NCBI GenBank assembly: GCA_033675265.1
Contig: JAUJYZ010000230.1
Coordinates: 62,001 to 126,000 of the forward strand
DNA from: Actinostola sp. cb2023
Taxonomy: Eukaryota; Cnidaria; Anthozoa; Actiniaria; Actinostolidae
DNA: 64,000 bases
Direction of reading: 5' to 3'
The notes under the pieces were generated by a model. The model worked only from the letters and a program-made list of their open reading frames with translations. It did no database searches and had not been told where the DNA came from. The translations under genes and the position numbers were made by a program. How positions within the stretch are numbered: the first letter of the stretch is position 1; every line of letters begins with the position of its first letter. Below are positions 32,974 to 44,147 of this stretch, one piece after another.

Positions 32974-35900
32974 CTTTTGGCAATCTTCTAAGCTCTCCCT
33001 TTCCCCCTCCTCTTCCCCCTTTGGGGATGAAACTCAGGTTAGCATTCTTCTCAGTCTGAATATAGAACTGTAAGTTTTTCTATGAATCAGGAAGCCAAAA
33101 ACATGAGGAGTTAGGGGTGAGCATTTTTCACAGAACAAAATGCTCTCTTGAGCTTTGCACTCACCCCCAACTTATTCATGCTCATACACATACTTACCGG
33201 GTACATCGTGTATATGTGTGTAAGAAATATACAGTATATAAGCATATAAATGCCAAGATACAGACAACTCACAGTCATTGTTGTTCCCCTTTTCTTAGAT
33301 AAGGGGGAGATAAAGGGATAAAATATAGACCTCTTTAGCTTGTATGCAAATTGCCCATTTCAAACCATGTGATGTAAATGTTGTAGTCCAATATGGATTC
33401 TGGTACAATTTATTTTGAACTGGTACAATTTGTTTTGAACTGGTACAACATGTACAATGTAGTACCTTGGGGTTAGGTTTAGGGTTAGGGATAGGGAAGA
33501 CTTTGTATTTTATTAAAATTATGAAGTACCTTGGGGTTAGGTTTAGGGTTAGGGATAGGGAAGACTTTGTATTTTATTAAAATCATGAAGTACCTTGGGG
33601 TTAGGTTTAAGGATAGGGATAGGGAAGACTTTGTATATTTTATTAAAATCATGAAGTACCTTGGGGTTAGGTTTAGGGTTAGGGATAGGGAAGACTTTGT
33701 ATTTTATTAAAATCATGAAGTACCTTGGGGTTAGGTTTAAGGATAGGGATAGGGAAGACTTTGTATTTTATTAAAATCATGAAGTACCTTGGGGTTAGGT
33801 TTAGGGTTAGGGATAGGGAAGACTTTGTATTTTATTAAAATCATGAAGTACCTTGGGGTTAGGTTTAGGGTTAGGGATAGGGAAGACTTTGTATTTTATT
33901 AAAATCATGAAGTACCTTGGGGTTAGGTTTAGGGTTAGGGATAGGGAAGACTTTGTATTTTATTAAAATCATGAAGTACCTTGGGGTTAGGTTTAGGGTT
34001 AGGGATAGGGAAGACTTATGGTATCACTGGGAATGCTTTATCTATGATACAATCATACTTAACCAACCGCAGACAGAAATGCCAGCTAAATGATGCGGTC
34101 TCTTCTGAAAGTCAGATTACATGTGGTATTCCTCAAGGCTCTATACTTGGCCCACTCTTCTTCCTCTTATACATCAATGATCTACCAGAATGTCTTCAAA
34201 AATCCATTCCTCGGCTATTTGCCGACGATACCAATCTTACTACATCTGGTGAAACTATAGAGGAAGTTGAGTCGGCCATGAATAGTGACCTTCTGTGCGT
34301 AAAACAGTGGCTCTTGGCTAACAAACTAAGTCTCAATGTGGCGAAAACAGAATTTCTTGTGATTGGTTCTCATCATAAGCTTAGAACCCTTGCTTCTCAG
34401 CCTTGTATTAAAATCGATCAAAAATGCCTTAAACAAGTCTGTCACAGCAAGGTTCTTGGTGTCGAAATCGATGAGCATCTATCTTGGTCCAAACACATTG
34501 AGAATGTAGCCAAAAAAGTCGCTTCAGGAATAGGAGCCATAAGAAGAATTCGAGATTTTGTAGAAACAGAGACTCTAATTTCTATATATAATGGCCTAGT
34601 CCAACCCCACTTTAATTACTGTAGTGAGGTATGGGATACCCTTGGTCAAGGGCTCTCAAATAGGCTCCAAAAACTCCAGAATAGGTCTGCGCGAATAATC
34701 ATGGGCATGAGTAACGATACTCCCAGTCTAGATGCGTTAAATGCATTGGGGTGGGAAACACTTGAAACGCAACGAGCTAAAACAAAAGCAAAACAAATGT
34801 ACAAAGTGCTCAATGGCCTGGCTCCAAGTTGCCTTACAGATCTTTTCTTAAGTAAAAAAGCTATTACTAATTATAACCTCAGGGGTTTATCTACCTCACT
34901 ACAGTTACCTCTACCAAAAACCGAAAATCTTAAAAAAAGTTTTAGCTATAATGGGGCGAGATTGTGGAATTCGCTTCCTAAAGATTTACGCGAATGCAAC
35001 TCGTTATCATTATTCAAAAACAGAATTGCCGCTCACACTTTTTCAGATCTTGTTTAGAATATATTGTAGTTATTATAGCATAAGTATTTTATTGATATAT
35101 TAGTAATTTTATATATATATTTGAAGTAGTTCTAGATTAATTTTTTATCAATTGTAACCACACGCCCCTTGTGGAAATCAGCTTTTCAAATTATTGTTGA
35201 CGGGGCAAGCGTGTATAAATAAAGTTATATTATTATTATTATTATAGTATTTTATTAAAATCATGAAGTACCTTGGGGTTAGGTTTAGGGTTAGGGATAG
35301 GGAAGACTTTGTATTTTATTGCTATATATAGTAATCAAGTACCTTGGGGTTAGGTTTAGGGTTAGTATGGAATGAATACAATCTGCTTCGTTCTACTAGA
35401 GAGCAAGACAGGTACATAATGTACATTCGAGTACATGTTAGCATGAATACAAGCTGCTTCATTCTACTATACCATGAGAGCAAGACAGGTACATGTACGT
35501 TCGAGTACGTGTTGACGTGAATACAAGCTGCTTCGTTCTACTATACTATGAGAGCAAGACAGGTACATGTACATGTACGTTCGAGTACGTGTTGACGTGA
35601 ATACAAGCTGCTTCGTTCTACTATACTATGAGAGCAAGACAGGTACATGTACATGTACGTTCGAGTACGTGTTGACGTGAATACAAGCTGCTTCGTTCTA
35701 CTATACTATGAGAGCAAGACAGGTACATGTACATGTACGTTCGAGTACGTGTTGACGTGAATACAAGCTGCTTCATTCTACTATACTAGAGAGCAAGACA
35801 GGTTCGAGTACGTGTTGACATGAATACAAGCTGATTCGTTCTACTAGAGAGCAAGACAGGTACATGTACGTTCGAGTACGTGTTGACATGAATACAAGTT

Positions 35901-38900
35901 GCTTCGTTCTACTTCTAGAGAGCAAGACAGGGAAGCGTTGATGTGAATACATACTGCTACTAGTAAAATACAATTTTTGTAAATATATAAATATCATGTT
36001 TAACGTGTCAAGTGTTGATATCAGTATGGCTAGTGGGGACAAGACTCTCACACTCACTTCTTACTATACATTCTATATCTGTACACCCAACACTCATCTC
36101 ACTAGTGGGGACAAGACTCTCACACTTTCTTCTTACTACATTATATATTCTGTACACCCAACACTCATCTCACTAGTTCGTTTTTACCGAGGGAGGAAAA
36201 CCGGAGTACCCGGAGAAAATTCCTCAAAGCAAGGGAGAGATCGAACCGGCTGACAACACAACTCACATGAAGCGCCCGGTCCGTGAATTGAACCAGGCAC
36301 CACTATAGAACAAGACAGGTATGCTTTGACGGTTTAGGAATTTTTTTGCCTTTTCATAAAATTTGTCTTCAAGTACAAAAATCACAAGCGAATTTTACTT
36401 TTAGTTTCCTGTTTCAGGTTGTTATTTCTCGTTTGAAAGCCTCGCGATCAACCCATGCTTCGTGCTCCGCCATTTTGCTAAGTCCACGTTTTGATCTAGC
36501 GCACATGCGTGAATTTAAATGACATAATGACGTAATAGAAAATGAATAACATTAATAAAATGTAAATGTGATGCTAATCCGACATCGTAATCCTGGATGG
36601 CATAGTTGGTTAATGCGCTGGTCAACGCTGGTCTACAGTCAGAGTTCGGAGTTCGAGTCCCAGACAAGGTAAGACAAAAATTGAAAAAAATATGTTAATA
36701 TGGTATAAATAGACAGATAGACAGAATTAATGTAGACAGACAGGAAAGGAAAGGAGGGGTAGGTAGGGAGAGAATGAAGGGAGGGGTGGGTGCCAGGAAG
36801 TCGTCTAGTTCTTTTGAGAACCCCCTAAAAAAATCCAAGCCCCTGTTTTTTTAATGAGTCCCCAAAATAAAATCCCTTTTAAGAATGCCAGATTGTACCA
36901 GTTCAAAACAAATTGTACCAGTTCAAAACAAATTGTACCAGTTCAAAACAAATTGTACCAGTTCAAAACAAATTGTACCAGTTCAAAACAAATTGTACCA
37001 GAATCCATATTGAACTACAACATAAACATGATATTCTCTGGAGAATTGTTCCCTTATATTTCTGAAATTTATTCGTTCATATTGAAAGGACTAATTCTCC
37101 AGAGAACACCATGTTTACATCACATGGTTTGAAATGGGCAATTTACATACGAAGTATGTATTAAATTTATTAAAAAGGTCTATTGTAGTTTGTATATTGT
37201 GCATCAGCAACAGGGGTTTCATAATATTTATTACTGGGTGAATGTTGTGATTGCCTATAACAATGTGAGCATAGTTTTTGCTATTCTGCCGTACCTTTGC
37301 TTTGAGTATACCAAATCCTACATATTCTTTTGCATACAAACACAATAAAAGGCTACCAATTCTTGCTATTGCAACTTTTCCATCCTAAATAACAACATTG
37401 AAAATGTCTTAGTTGGTGTAATGGAACTACTATGAAATACATAGGTTATGTACTCAGTGGTTCTTTTACATCCCTCCCACTTCAGGTTAGTGCATTAGTG
37501 TACATATAGTTGACATTTCTGAGGGTCATGGCTTGAAATCTCATTGGGGTCAGAGATTTTCTCTTTCTCCTTTCTTTCTAGGGCTAATTAGAACGCTAGT
37601 ATCTTTATAGCACTTTAACTTTCACACAATACTCCAGTTTCCAGTTGTTTAGACACCACTGTACTCCTTGACAAAAGACGCATTTGCTCAGGCTTAGCCT
37701 CAATTCAATGTAAATTATTCATAAATACTGACGAGAACGCAAAAAAAGTGTTGACATTCAACAATAGAAACCATTTTTAATTGCACACGTTATTCTCTGG
37801 ATTGAGGCTAAGCCTGAGCAAATGCGTTTTTTTGTCAAGGGGTACAGCGGTGCGTAAACAACTCGAAACTGGAGTATTTGTATCTAGTTGACAATAATAT
37901 TATGGCTGCGTTCTCAGTAGAAGTTAGCAACTAGAAGAATTCCGCCTTTTGTCAAGACAAAATTAGCTGCATGTCCTGGCTATAATATTACCTTTGTGTG
38001 TCAACTAAGAACGACAAAAACATCGTTACAACAGCCATGCATGGCTGTTCAAAGTTTTAGACTGGCTGTTCAAAAATCAATTCACCAATTCGATGCTAGT
38101 GCTGATGTGGTGTACTTCATGTTACTGTCACCAAAAAGTGTTTGTACATTGTCCATGAATTGCAGTACAAATGCACTAACTTTTGTACAGTTTATCAACT
38201 CGATTTAGTTTTTCGATTCTCTAAATATTAGCAAAAACTATTCTAAATATGGTTGATAAATGAGATTTTGCTAATGTTTAGAAAATCGAACACCTATATA
38301 AATCAAGTCGCGTTTGTATGGCAATTCGCGGACAATGTCCAAACTTTTTGGTGACAGTAACATGAAGTACACCACGTGAGCACTAGCTAGCGTCGAATCA
38401 GTGAATTGAGAACCCTCAATTGGCAATGCATTACCTCACAGTCCATGAATATCATCTGTAAGTCCTCATTATGGAAAGCCATCCTTCCATTCTTTTCGTA
38501 TGCTGACCATATGCTAGAGGCTATAGCAGCAGTTACTTTGGCTTCCTTATCACCACTGCCAGCATGCGACAGTATTGACCCATCGTTGTTTAATAAACTG
38601 CAACTGCAAATTAATCAATCAAACAATCAACTTTGTTTCAGTGTCTAAGTGTTCTAGCAGATCACAAGTGGTCCACTAATCGAGGACACTATAAAACAGT
38701 TTAAATTAAAATCACAGAAGTTGTCATTATTTCGTTGCTGGCCTAGTCATTTAGTTGACAAATATTTCCATACAATATATCAAGTAAATATCTTATCGAT
38801 AAAATCGATAATTATCGATTAAATTATCAATAAAATCGATATTGTCAAATGGAGAATCGATAATTATCGATTACTCACAACAAATCCTTTTATCGATTAT

Positions 38901-39381
38901 TATCGATTATCGATTTTATCAATTGCCCACGCTGGGTATATGTGACAAAAAAACATAAAAATTGATATCAGATTATATTCATGATCAATCATTGATAATC
39001 ATCATCATCATCATACTACCACTGCCAGATGGGCACACTACATCAGTACATGAAATACATTTAAGCTTAATACATCAAAAGTTGTCATAATAATTTGCAA
39101 CTACATATTGTACATGTAACACTAATATTTTGGTCAAAATACTAACACTATTGTTATAAATGAAATAATAGATTACACACAATAACAGGATAGCAACATC
39201 AAATTCAATGGAATACAAATAAATGAAGAAATAAATTATTTTTTATGTTATAAGATATTGAATCTTTCAATATCATTGACATTGGAGAAAAGTGAAACGA
39301 AATTTGAACTTACAGTGTGTTCACAACGCCTCCAGTATTCGCTTGCCCGAGTACATCTGATAGTACCTTAGGTCGTAACAT
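32485..39381 (-). CDS. LAMTOR2: Ragulator subunit LAMTOR2 (p14/ROBLD3), complete, 4 exons
   Basis: Exons in gene order: 39381-39314, 38603-38435, 37384-37295, 32541-32485 (stop TGA). They join in frame to 127 aa; human LAMTOR2 is 125. Family marks: start [19 protein letters not shown], then [51 protein letters not shown] and the end [19 protein letters not shown]2 is a roadblock/LC7 protein that pairs with LAMTOR3 in the lysosomal Ragulator complex, scaffolding Rag GTPases for mTORC1 and MEK/ERK signalling. The third intron is 4.75 kb and is mostly mobile and satellite DNA (33325-37185). The start codon lies 364 bp from that of NOL12 on the other strand. All four exons have clean GT-AG borders. 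Confidence 0.95.
32630..32712. repeat. ATT/AAT microsatellite
   Basis: Runs of TAATAATAAT and TTATTATTAT in both senses, able to fold. In LAMTOR2 intron 3. Confidence 0.8.
32942..32970. repeat. Poly(A) tract, about 29 A
   Basis: Uninterrupted A run just right of TAAATAAA-like sequence; could be the 3' tail of an old retroposon, but no body is recognisable. Confidence 0.8.
33461..34016. repeat. 64-bp satellite with TTAGGG motifs, about 8.5 copies
   Basis: Unit phase GAAGTACCTTGGGGTTAGG recurs every 64 bp (e.g. 33523, 33587). Each unit contains GGTTAGGTTTAGGGTTAGGG, similar to telomere repeats but embedded in a longer unit with TATTTTATTAAAATCAT. Copies are nearly identical. The array continues after the LINE at about 35246-35366. 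Confidence 0.9.
34017..35245 (+). mobile_element. 5'-truncated non-LTR retrotransposon (LINE) inserted in the satellite
   Basis: Reverse-transcriptase frame open to TAG at 35055-35057. Motifs: [19 protein letters not shown], catalytic [19 protein letters not shown], then the C-terminal region [20 protein letters not shown] common to CR1/L2-like invertebrate LINEs. The endonuclease and 5' RT parts are missing. It ends in an (ATT)n tail before satellite sequence resumes. The upstream residues of the open frame ([10 protein letters not shown]) are satellite read-through, not LINE. Clade assignment is by memory of motifs only. Confidence 0.85.
35246..35366. repeat. Continuation of the 64-bp satellite after the LINE
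   Basis: TATTTTATTAAAATCATGAAG followed by the TTAGGG-bearing core, about 1.8 units, ending in a partial core. Confidence 0.85.
35367..35950. repeat. 80-bp tandem repeat, about 7 copies
   Basis: Marker GAATACAAGCTGCTTCGTTC recurs at 35519, 35599 and 35679; the unit includes AGAGCAAGACAGGTACATGT and TTCGAGTACGTGTTGAC. Central copies are nearly identical, edge copies shortened. Confidence 0.9.
36024..36180. repeat. Two-copy ~72-bp direct repeat
   Basis: ACTAGTGGGGACAAGACTCT at about 36030 and again at about 36102, each followed by CACAC and a CTTACTA-CATT-TCTGTACACCC segment. Confidence 0.75.
36590..36672 (+). mobile_element. tRNA-like sequence / SINE head
   Basis: A-box-like TGGCATAGTTGGTTAATGCG and B-box-like GAGTTCGAGTCCCAG at tRNA-like spacing; no clean acceptor stem, so SINE or tRNA pseudogene rather than a functional tRNA. 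Confidence 0.5.
37480..37625 (+). mobile_element. Decayed SINE, family S1
   Basis: Shares GAGGGTCATGGCTTGAAATC...TCATTGGGGTCAGA and the tail CTAGGGCTAATTAG..ATAGCACTTTAACTT with the copy at 29795-29955; the B box is mutated. In LAMTOR2 intron 2. Confidence 0.6.
37628..37878. mobile_element. 251-bp fold-back element in LAMTOR2 intron 2
   Basis: Ends AATACTCCAGTTT and AAACTGGAGTATT. Inner arms GCATTTGCTCAGGCTTAGCC and GGCTAAGCCTGAGCAAATGC are exact complements. Confidence 0.85.
38077..38409. mobile_element. 333-bp fold-back element in LAMTOR2 intron 2
   Basis: Ends TCAATTCACCAATTCGATGC and the mirrored CGTCGAATCAGTGAATTGA. Arms share TGGTGTACTTCATGTTACTG and its complement. Ends 25 bp from the donor of exon 2 (38435). 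Confidence 0.85.
38790..38930. repeat. ATCGAT/GATAAT-rich simple repeat
   Basis: Repeated ATCGATAATTATCGAT palindromic motifs; low-complexity sequence in LAMTOR2 intron 1. Confidence 0.75.
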
Positions 39382-39745
39382 AGCGACTGGAGGGAAATCT
39401 GGCAATTCAACTTCTTTATCTGAAGTACGAAACATAAACCTTTGAGTTTGAGTGGAGTAAATTAATTTCTATGTACCAATCTTCAGGTCACATGTTTGGC
39501 ATATGAGCCTTGGTGACCGCGCAACCACAGGCAACCCAAGAGAGAAATACTGTATATTAAAAAGATCTTTTCAAAATACAAATAATCTTAAAATCAGTTG
39601 TTCTACTCTTTCTTCTTGGCGATGCTGAACTATATATTTTATATCGATTTTTGCATTATAATATAATAATAAAGCAGGTTTTTATTGGACTACCTGAACC
39701 AGCGATACACACGGGATGCGGATTACCGCGTGAAAGAAATCCAAG
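39382..39745. promoter_or_regulatory. Shared 364-bp divergent promoter region, LAMTOR2 / NOL12
   Basis: LAMTOR2 starts at 39381 leftward and NOL12 at 39746 rightward, with only this space for both 5' UTRs and promoters. A YY1-like CAAGATGGCG overlaps the NOL12 start codon. No TATA element placed convincingly for either gene. A CCACAGGCAACCCAA motif at about 39525 matches the recurrent repeat-end motif. Confidence 0.6.
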
Positions 39746-42700
39746 ATGGCGAAAGGAAAGAAGGTTTTTGCTAAACAGAAAAAAGTTGTTGTCTTTAACG
39801 AGGAATCGAGAAGGTTTGGAGTGAAATATTAAAGGAATTACTGGCTCAGTTCCTTTAAATTCAATTTCTTTGACTGCTTTTTCCAGGGATTACCTGCTTG
39901 GCTTCAGAAAAAGAAAAAAAGAAAGACGTCAAAGAGCACTTGATTCCATCAAACGAAAAGAGCTCGAACAAGTCAGACAAATGAAACAGAAGGTAGGAGA
40001 AATAGGCCACGTTAAAAAGTTTGATACTCGCCTCAACTGCATTAGATCAGTTGAGGTTTCTTCGTTCATGGTTATCAAAAACTACTAAACATGTGCAAGT
40101 GTATGATTTAAGTCTTATATGCACCATTCAAGTGAACTCCCCCGCCAGTTACTCATTTGTTCTGTAGATAATATTTTGAAGAAGAAAAATGTGAGTCGCG
40201 AATCCCCCGCCTGTTCCCCGCTCTGGAAGGCGAAGGGGTGAAAGGAAGTGTATTCCCCGCCTACCGGGGAACGAAAAGGTAGTGAATTTGAAGTGAATTG
40301 ACTGGTGCATCATAAACATTGATGTTACTGTACCTATTCCTCCCATTCGTTTTATAATGCAAAGGTATAGTCTCATGCATTATATATCGTAAGAGAGGTT
40401 GCATAGACTTACAATGTACATAACATGGCAGTACATATATGCTGATTTAGATTATTAACAGTGTTCGACTAACCTGGAAAGAGAAATAGCCTTGGACCCT
40501 ACGGTTACACAATGTAGTTATCACATACACTTCATTATGGCTGCATTTCCAGCGTAGTTGTACCTTGTGGTGCACAGTAATGGTAATACCGATCAGACTA
40601 GCATCTGAAGCCGTGGGTTAGAGTCCCACCAAGGCACAAATTTTCTCTTTCAAATCAATTCATTCTCTGATTTTATTTATATTGCTTGACTCCTGTAGAA
40701 CCTGCAAACCAATAACCCAGTGGCTAGTGGTAACCCTGTGTAAGGCATGACTGCTTTGTTTTGCTCATTAATAAATGTAATATTTTATGATTTGTTTACT
40801 TTTTAGAAGAGAAATGAATTGATAGAGAGTCTAAGAAAACAACAAGAAGAATACGGTAAATAAATGTCATTTTACTACCATGAAATTCAGGTTATAAGTC
40901 CCTCCAAATGTAAGCCTATTAGCCCTCCCCAAAATAAGCCCGTCATTTTTGAGATACAAAACTCCTTGTAATAATAAACCCCTCCAGTTTAAGGCCGTGG
41001 GCTCATAAAAGGAATAGTGCTACTAGAATATCAACAAAGACACAGTACGCACAACACGCAATGTACACCAATGTTTTCTAAGTTCTACAGAATGTATTGA
41101 TAGAGAATGTCTTTGTGTTTTTGCTATTTTGTCCCTCTCCCATGGCCCTGATACGTTACAGATGCAATATTTCCTCCCTAAAAATAAGCCCACCAAGAAG
41201 TTTTTTCAACAAAAATAAGCCCAGGGCTTTGCGGCTTATATTCCGAATTTTATGGTACATACAGCAGATTCAGGTTGAGTGTTTAACGGCGACTTTTGTC
41301 GCGATCGTTGTGACAGTTTGAATGGTACGTTGTCAAGTGAAATGCCAGACGTTTCTAGATGGCGGGGACAATGTTTGTCTTAGAAAACACCGTTGAACTA
41401 AAGCCAAAATTATTACACAAAACGTGTTTTTCCGGCTATAAATACTAGTATGTTAAAGTATAATAATTTCATGATTATTGAAAAACATTCACTGAAAGGT
41501 TGTTTTGCATAAAATATATTCAAAGCTAATTATTAGCTGAAAGATGTTTATCTCTTGAGAAGAACTAAACAACACAATCTTGTCAATGATACCGACTCTC
41601 AAATCGGACAACAAGGTCTTTCCAGGACAATACGATCTTCCTTTGCTATTTAGTATCCACATTTGAAACAAATAACTTTACGCCTTCAACGTTTTTTTCT
41701 GAGACAAACATCGTCCCTAGCCTCCTCCGCATGCAACCCCTCTTCTGGGACCCCTTTGTTTTTTTGTTTTTCTGGGATCCCTGTGCGAGGCCGAAGGCCG
41801 AGAGGGACTTGGCCCCCAGTAAGAAGAGAAGGGTTTGCCTGCCAAAACTGAACACCTTTTTCGGGCCCGCGCATGTTTCTCGCGCATACCAATATTTCCC
41901 CTCCCCTCGTCTCCAGTCTCCCTCTGCCCTCTTCGATGCAGCGACACAGGAAACCCATCTCATAGAGTTATAGTATTTTAGAGTTGCCTGCAGAGGAGGC
42001 TACATCGTCCCCACCACCTAGAAACGTCTGGCATTTCACTTGACAATGTAACATTCAAACTGTCACAACGATCGTGACAAACGTCGCCGTTAAACGCTCA
42101 ACCTGAAACTGCTGTATGTATAGTGTCCAGTTCCTATGACATGTCCACATATTTGTGTTTTATTTACACACAGATGCAACGCAATCTGATGATGGTGATG
42201 ATGTTGAGCCTCAAAGTGACATAGCTAAAGTCGATGCAACATATGAACACCCAGAACACATTGTAACTGTCACCACAGTTTGTGATGTGGATCTTAATGG
42301 AGATTCAACGACTATTGGATTGAATAAGGTATTGTTTTGTAAATAAACATGTTGTAAATTATATAATAAACAGAATTTACAATGTGCATCTATTGAAGAA
42401 ATAGAAAATGAGGCAGCATGCTTTATCGAGTTATATATCTAAGAACACGGGAATTAGAAGAAGAAGAGAGAAGTGTTAGGAGGTTAGGAGAAGCATGAGG
42501 TATAGCCAAGTCTTCTTTCAATTCCCAAGTGCTTCTATAACTCGATAAAGCACAGCTGCCTAGTTTTATATTTATTTTATAAAATACAATTAAGATTTTA
42601 TGGCAAGTTTTCAATTTTGTTCATTACAAAAATGTTTGAATATCTGCGTGTGCATGCTCTCATAAAACACATAGCATCCACATCCTTTGGCAAATCAGGG

Positions 42701-43076
42701 TGTATGTGCTATATCATAGTTATTTTATAATGTTCCTTACCACCAACGTGGCTTCCATCGTAGTCAATCAATAAGATAGAAGTGTAGACCTGTATCAATG
42801 TTTATATTCTTCTAGGAACTATATAATGTCGAGACATGTACAACGAATGACACCCCTAAAAGTACAGACAAAGTGTCCAGCAAAAAGCAATATGAAAAGT
42901 AAGCTTCTTCTACCCCTATTATAACACCAACAGTTTTGTTTACAATTTCATAATATTTTTTCTTGTTTCTCTTTAGAAAAATAAACAAATACAACAAAAA
43001 GAAGAGTTTTTCACAAAAGAGATCACATGGGTCTGGTTCATTCAAGTTTAAACCAAATAAAAAAAGGAAAAAATAA
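39746..43076 (+). CDS. NOL12: Nucleolar protein 12 / RRP17-like protein, complete, 6 exons
   Basis: Exons: 39746-39813, 39887-39992, 40807-40855, 42174-42328, 42816-42898, 42977-43076 (stop TAA). In-frame joints give 186 aa (human NOL12 is 213). Family marks: VVVFNEESRRDYLLGFRKRK near the start, then a long Lys/Arg/Glu helix, then the conserved YEHPEHIVTVTTV segment and a very basic C-terminus (KPNKKRKK) suited to nucleolar targeting. Yeast Rrp17 is a 5' exonuclease in 60S ribosome maturation; animal NOL12 binds rRNA and acts in pre-rRNA processing. The first intron is only 73 bp. Intron 3 holds two TIR elements (40876-42120). Confidence 0.93.
40558..40640 (+). mobile_element. tRNA-like SINE/pseudogene in NOL12 intron 2
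   Basis: A perfect T-arm (GTGGG-TTAGAGT-CCCAC), a possible anticodon arm (CAGA-CTAGCAT-CTG) and a 3' ACCAAGGCAC that nearly pairs with 5' GTACCTTGTGG. The weak A box and the tail of AT-rich sequence favour a SINE over a working tRNA. Confidence 0.45.
40876..41260. mobile_element. TIR element with 'AATAAGCCC' interior in NOL12 intron 3
   Basis: Left ACCATGAAATTCAGGTTATA and right TATATTCCGAATTTTATGGT are inverted. Internal AATAAGCCC motifs resemble the outer element at 4211-5606; the two may be related. Confidence 0.7.
41256..42120. mobile_element. 865-bp TIR element with ~110-bp arms, second element nested inside
   Basis: Ends TACATACAGCAGATTCAGGT and ACCTGAAACTGCTGTATGTA. Arms continue through GCCAGACGTTTCTAGATGG and complement. 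Inside, CTAGCCTCCTCCGCATGCAA (about 41718) and TTGCCTGCAGAGGAGGCTA (about 41983) form another inverted pair, so a second element lies within the first. Confidence 0.8.
42419..42553. mobile_element. 135-bp fold-back element in NOL12 intron 4
   Basis: GTGCTTTATCGAGTTATAGA-type ends: CATGCTTTATCGAGTTATAT on the left and ATAACTCGATAAAGCAC on the right; arms of about 55 bp with mismatches. Confidence 0.7.
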
Positions 43077-43111
43077 ATACGATTTTGCATTGTTGGTTTG
43101 TAGAGTAGTTA

Positions 43112-43456
43112 TTACTCTTGCTTGGAATAAGCTGCTCCTGGCGTTGGTTTCTGTAGTCGAAGGAGGCTGGTCGAAATAACCCTTCTCCAGTCAATGACTC
43201 CAGAAGTACATGTGGCTGTGTCATTTTTGATGCTGTATGCATTGCCAGTGCTCATGTTTTTATTCTTACGAGCAAATTTGAAAATGATATAGAACGACGG
43301 CAGCACGTTCGGTGAAAACTGTTTGAAACCATCAGTCTCGTCCAACATGGCTGCCTTGAGTTGAGAAACAAATGTACCTTGAAATATGCTGCTCAGAGCT
43401 GAGAAACACAGTTCCAAAGGGAAATTGACTTTGCTTCGACGTTCCACATCCTGGCA
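43112..43456 (-). other. Unrecognised open frame, possible exon or pseudogene fragment
   Basis: A minus-strand frame begins after a CATGCCAG acceptor-like site and reads DVERRSKVNFPLELCFSALS, later FSPNVLPSFYIIFKFARK, to a stop at 43112. A GTAAGA that would serve as a donor follows 'FKFA'. Composition is protein-like, but I recognise no family, and the last 20 residues may be repeat-derived. Lies just past the NOL12 stop on the opposite strand. Confidence 0.3.
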
Positions 43457-43639
43457 TGCAAATATCGAGACGCAAGTTGATGCGTTTTTATTTCAAAACG
43501 CAACAGTTTCTGACTTTAGAAAACGCTCTTCATAGTGGAACATCTTGAAAACGCAACTCTATCTTCACCAAAAATGAGTTGCGTTGAGCGGTATTTTCAA
43601 TCAAACTTTGCACAAATGAAACTCACAGAAGCGATTTTT

Positions 43640-43860
43640 TGGTTGGCAGGACACTAGTCCAGAATTGGCCCCACCTTTCTCAATAACTATATAAATACTG
43701 AGCGCGAAAGAATATAAAGACTACGAGAAGCGCGCGCGTCATCTAAGGGAATTGAGAAAAGTGGGTCCCACTTTCATCTTCTCTCTTCTGCTAGTCTGCC
43801 GCGTGCGTAAATCAGTAAAAGTGGGTCCACGTTCTGGACTTGCTGGGTACAGCTTGATAC
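43640..43860. repeat. Imperfect inverted repeat
   Basis: GGCAGGACACTAGTCCAGAA on the left with TTCTGGACTTGCTGGGTAC on the right, and inner CCCCACCTTTCTCAAT / ATTGAGAAAAGTGGGTC. Decayed fold-back element. Confidence 0.5.
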
Positions 43861-43993
43861 ACTTCCAGAATGGTTTATGAAGTACCAAAAGAGTAAGAGA
43901 ATAATATTAGCTTTAATATATCAGATTGCACACATATTTTTTTCAGGAATTTTCCGTTTCACTTTGCAATACGGCTCACTATTATAATTATTT

Positions 43994-44083
43994 AAGAGAA
44001 CTGCACGGCATCATGGTTGAATCCAAAGATATATTAAAAAATATATTTTTGAAGAGAACTGCACGGCATCATGGTTGAATCCA
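43994..44083. repeat. 33-bp direct duplication
   Basis: AGAGAACTGCACGGCATCAT continuing as GGTTGAATCCAA occurs at about 43995 and 44052, separated by AT-rich sequence. Confidence 0.8.
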
Positions 44084-44147
44084 ACCCCGCCGCAATGACA
44101 TTCATTATTCCGATTGTATTCTCCTAAATTAGGTTTCAGGTATCAGG

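Larger units (their letters stand above)
33325..37185. mobile_element. 3.9-kb composite TIR element in LAMTOR2 intron 3, carrying satellites and a LINE
   Basis: Left end TAGACCTCTTTAGCTTGTAT...CCCATTTCAAACCATGTGAT is mirrored on the right by ATCACATGGTTTGAAATGGG and GGTCTATT. Just inside, the left has ATTCTGGTACAATTTATTTT and the right a 20-bp tandem GTACCAGTTCAAAACAAATT ending in ACCAGAATCCATATTG. The interior holds the 64-bp satellite, the LINE and an 80-bp array. A solo right end recurs at 63124-63204, which confirms the terminus. Confidence 0.75.

Noticed and set aside
33981..34016. N-terminal [10 protein letters not shown] part of the LINE open frame
   Set aside because: It is satellite sequence read in frame before the insertion point, not retrotransposon protein.
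36590..36672. Functional tRNA gene
   Set aside because: A and B boxes are present, but there is no convincing acceptor or anticodon stem; more like a SINE head.
41646..41963. Overlapping open frames on both strands of 41.65-41.97 kb
   Set aside because: They lie inside nested inverted-repeat elements of NOL12 intron 3 and resemble no protein.
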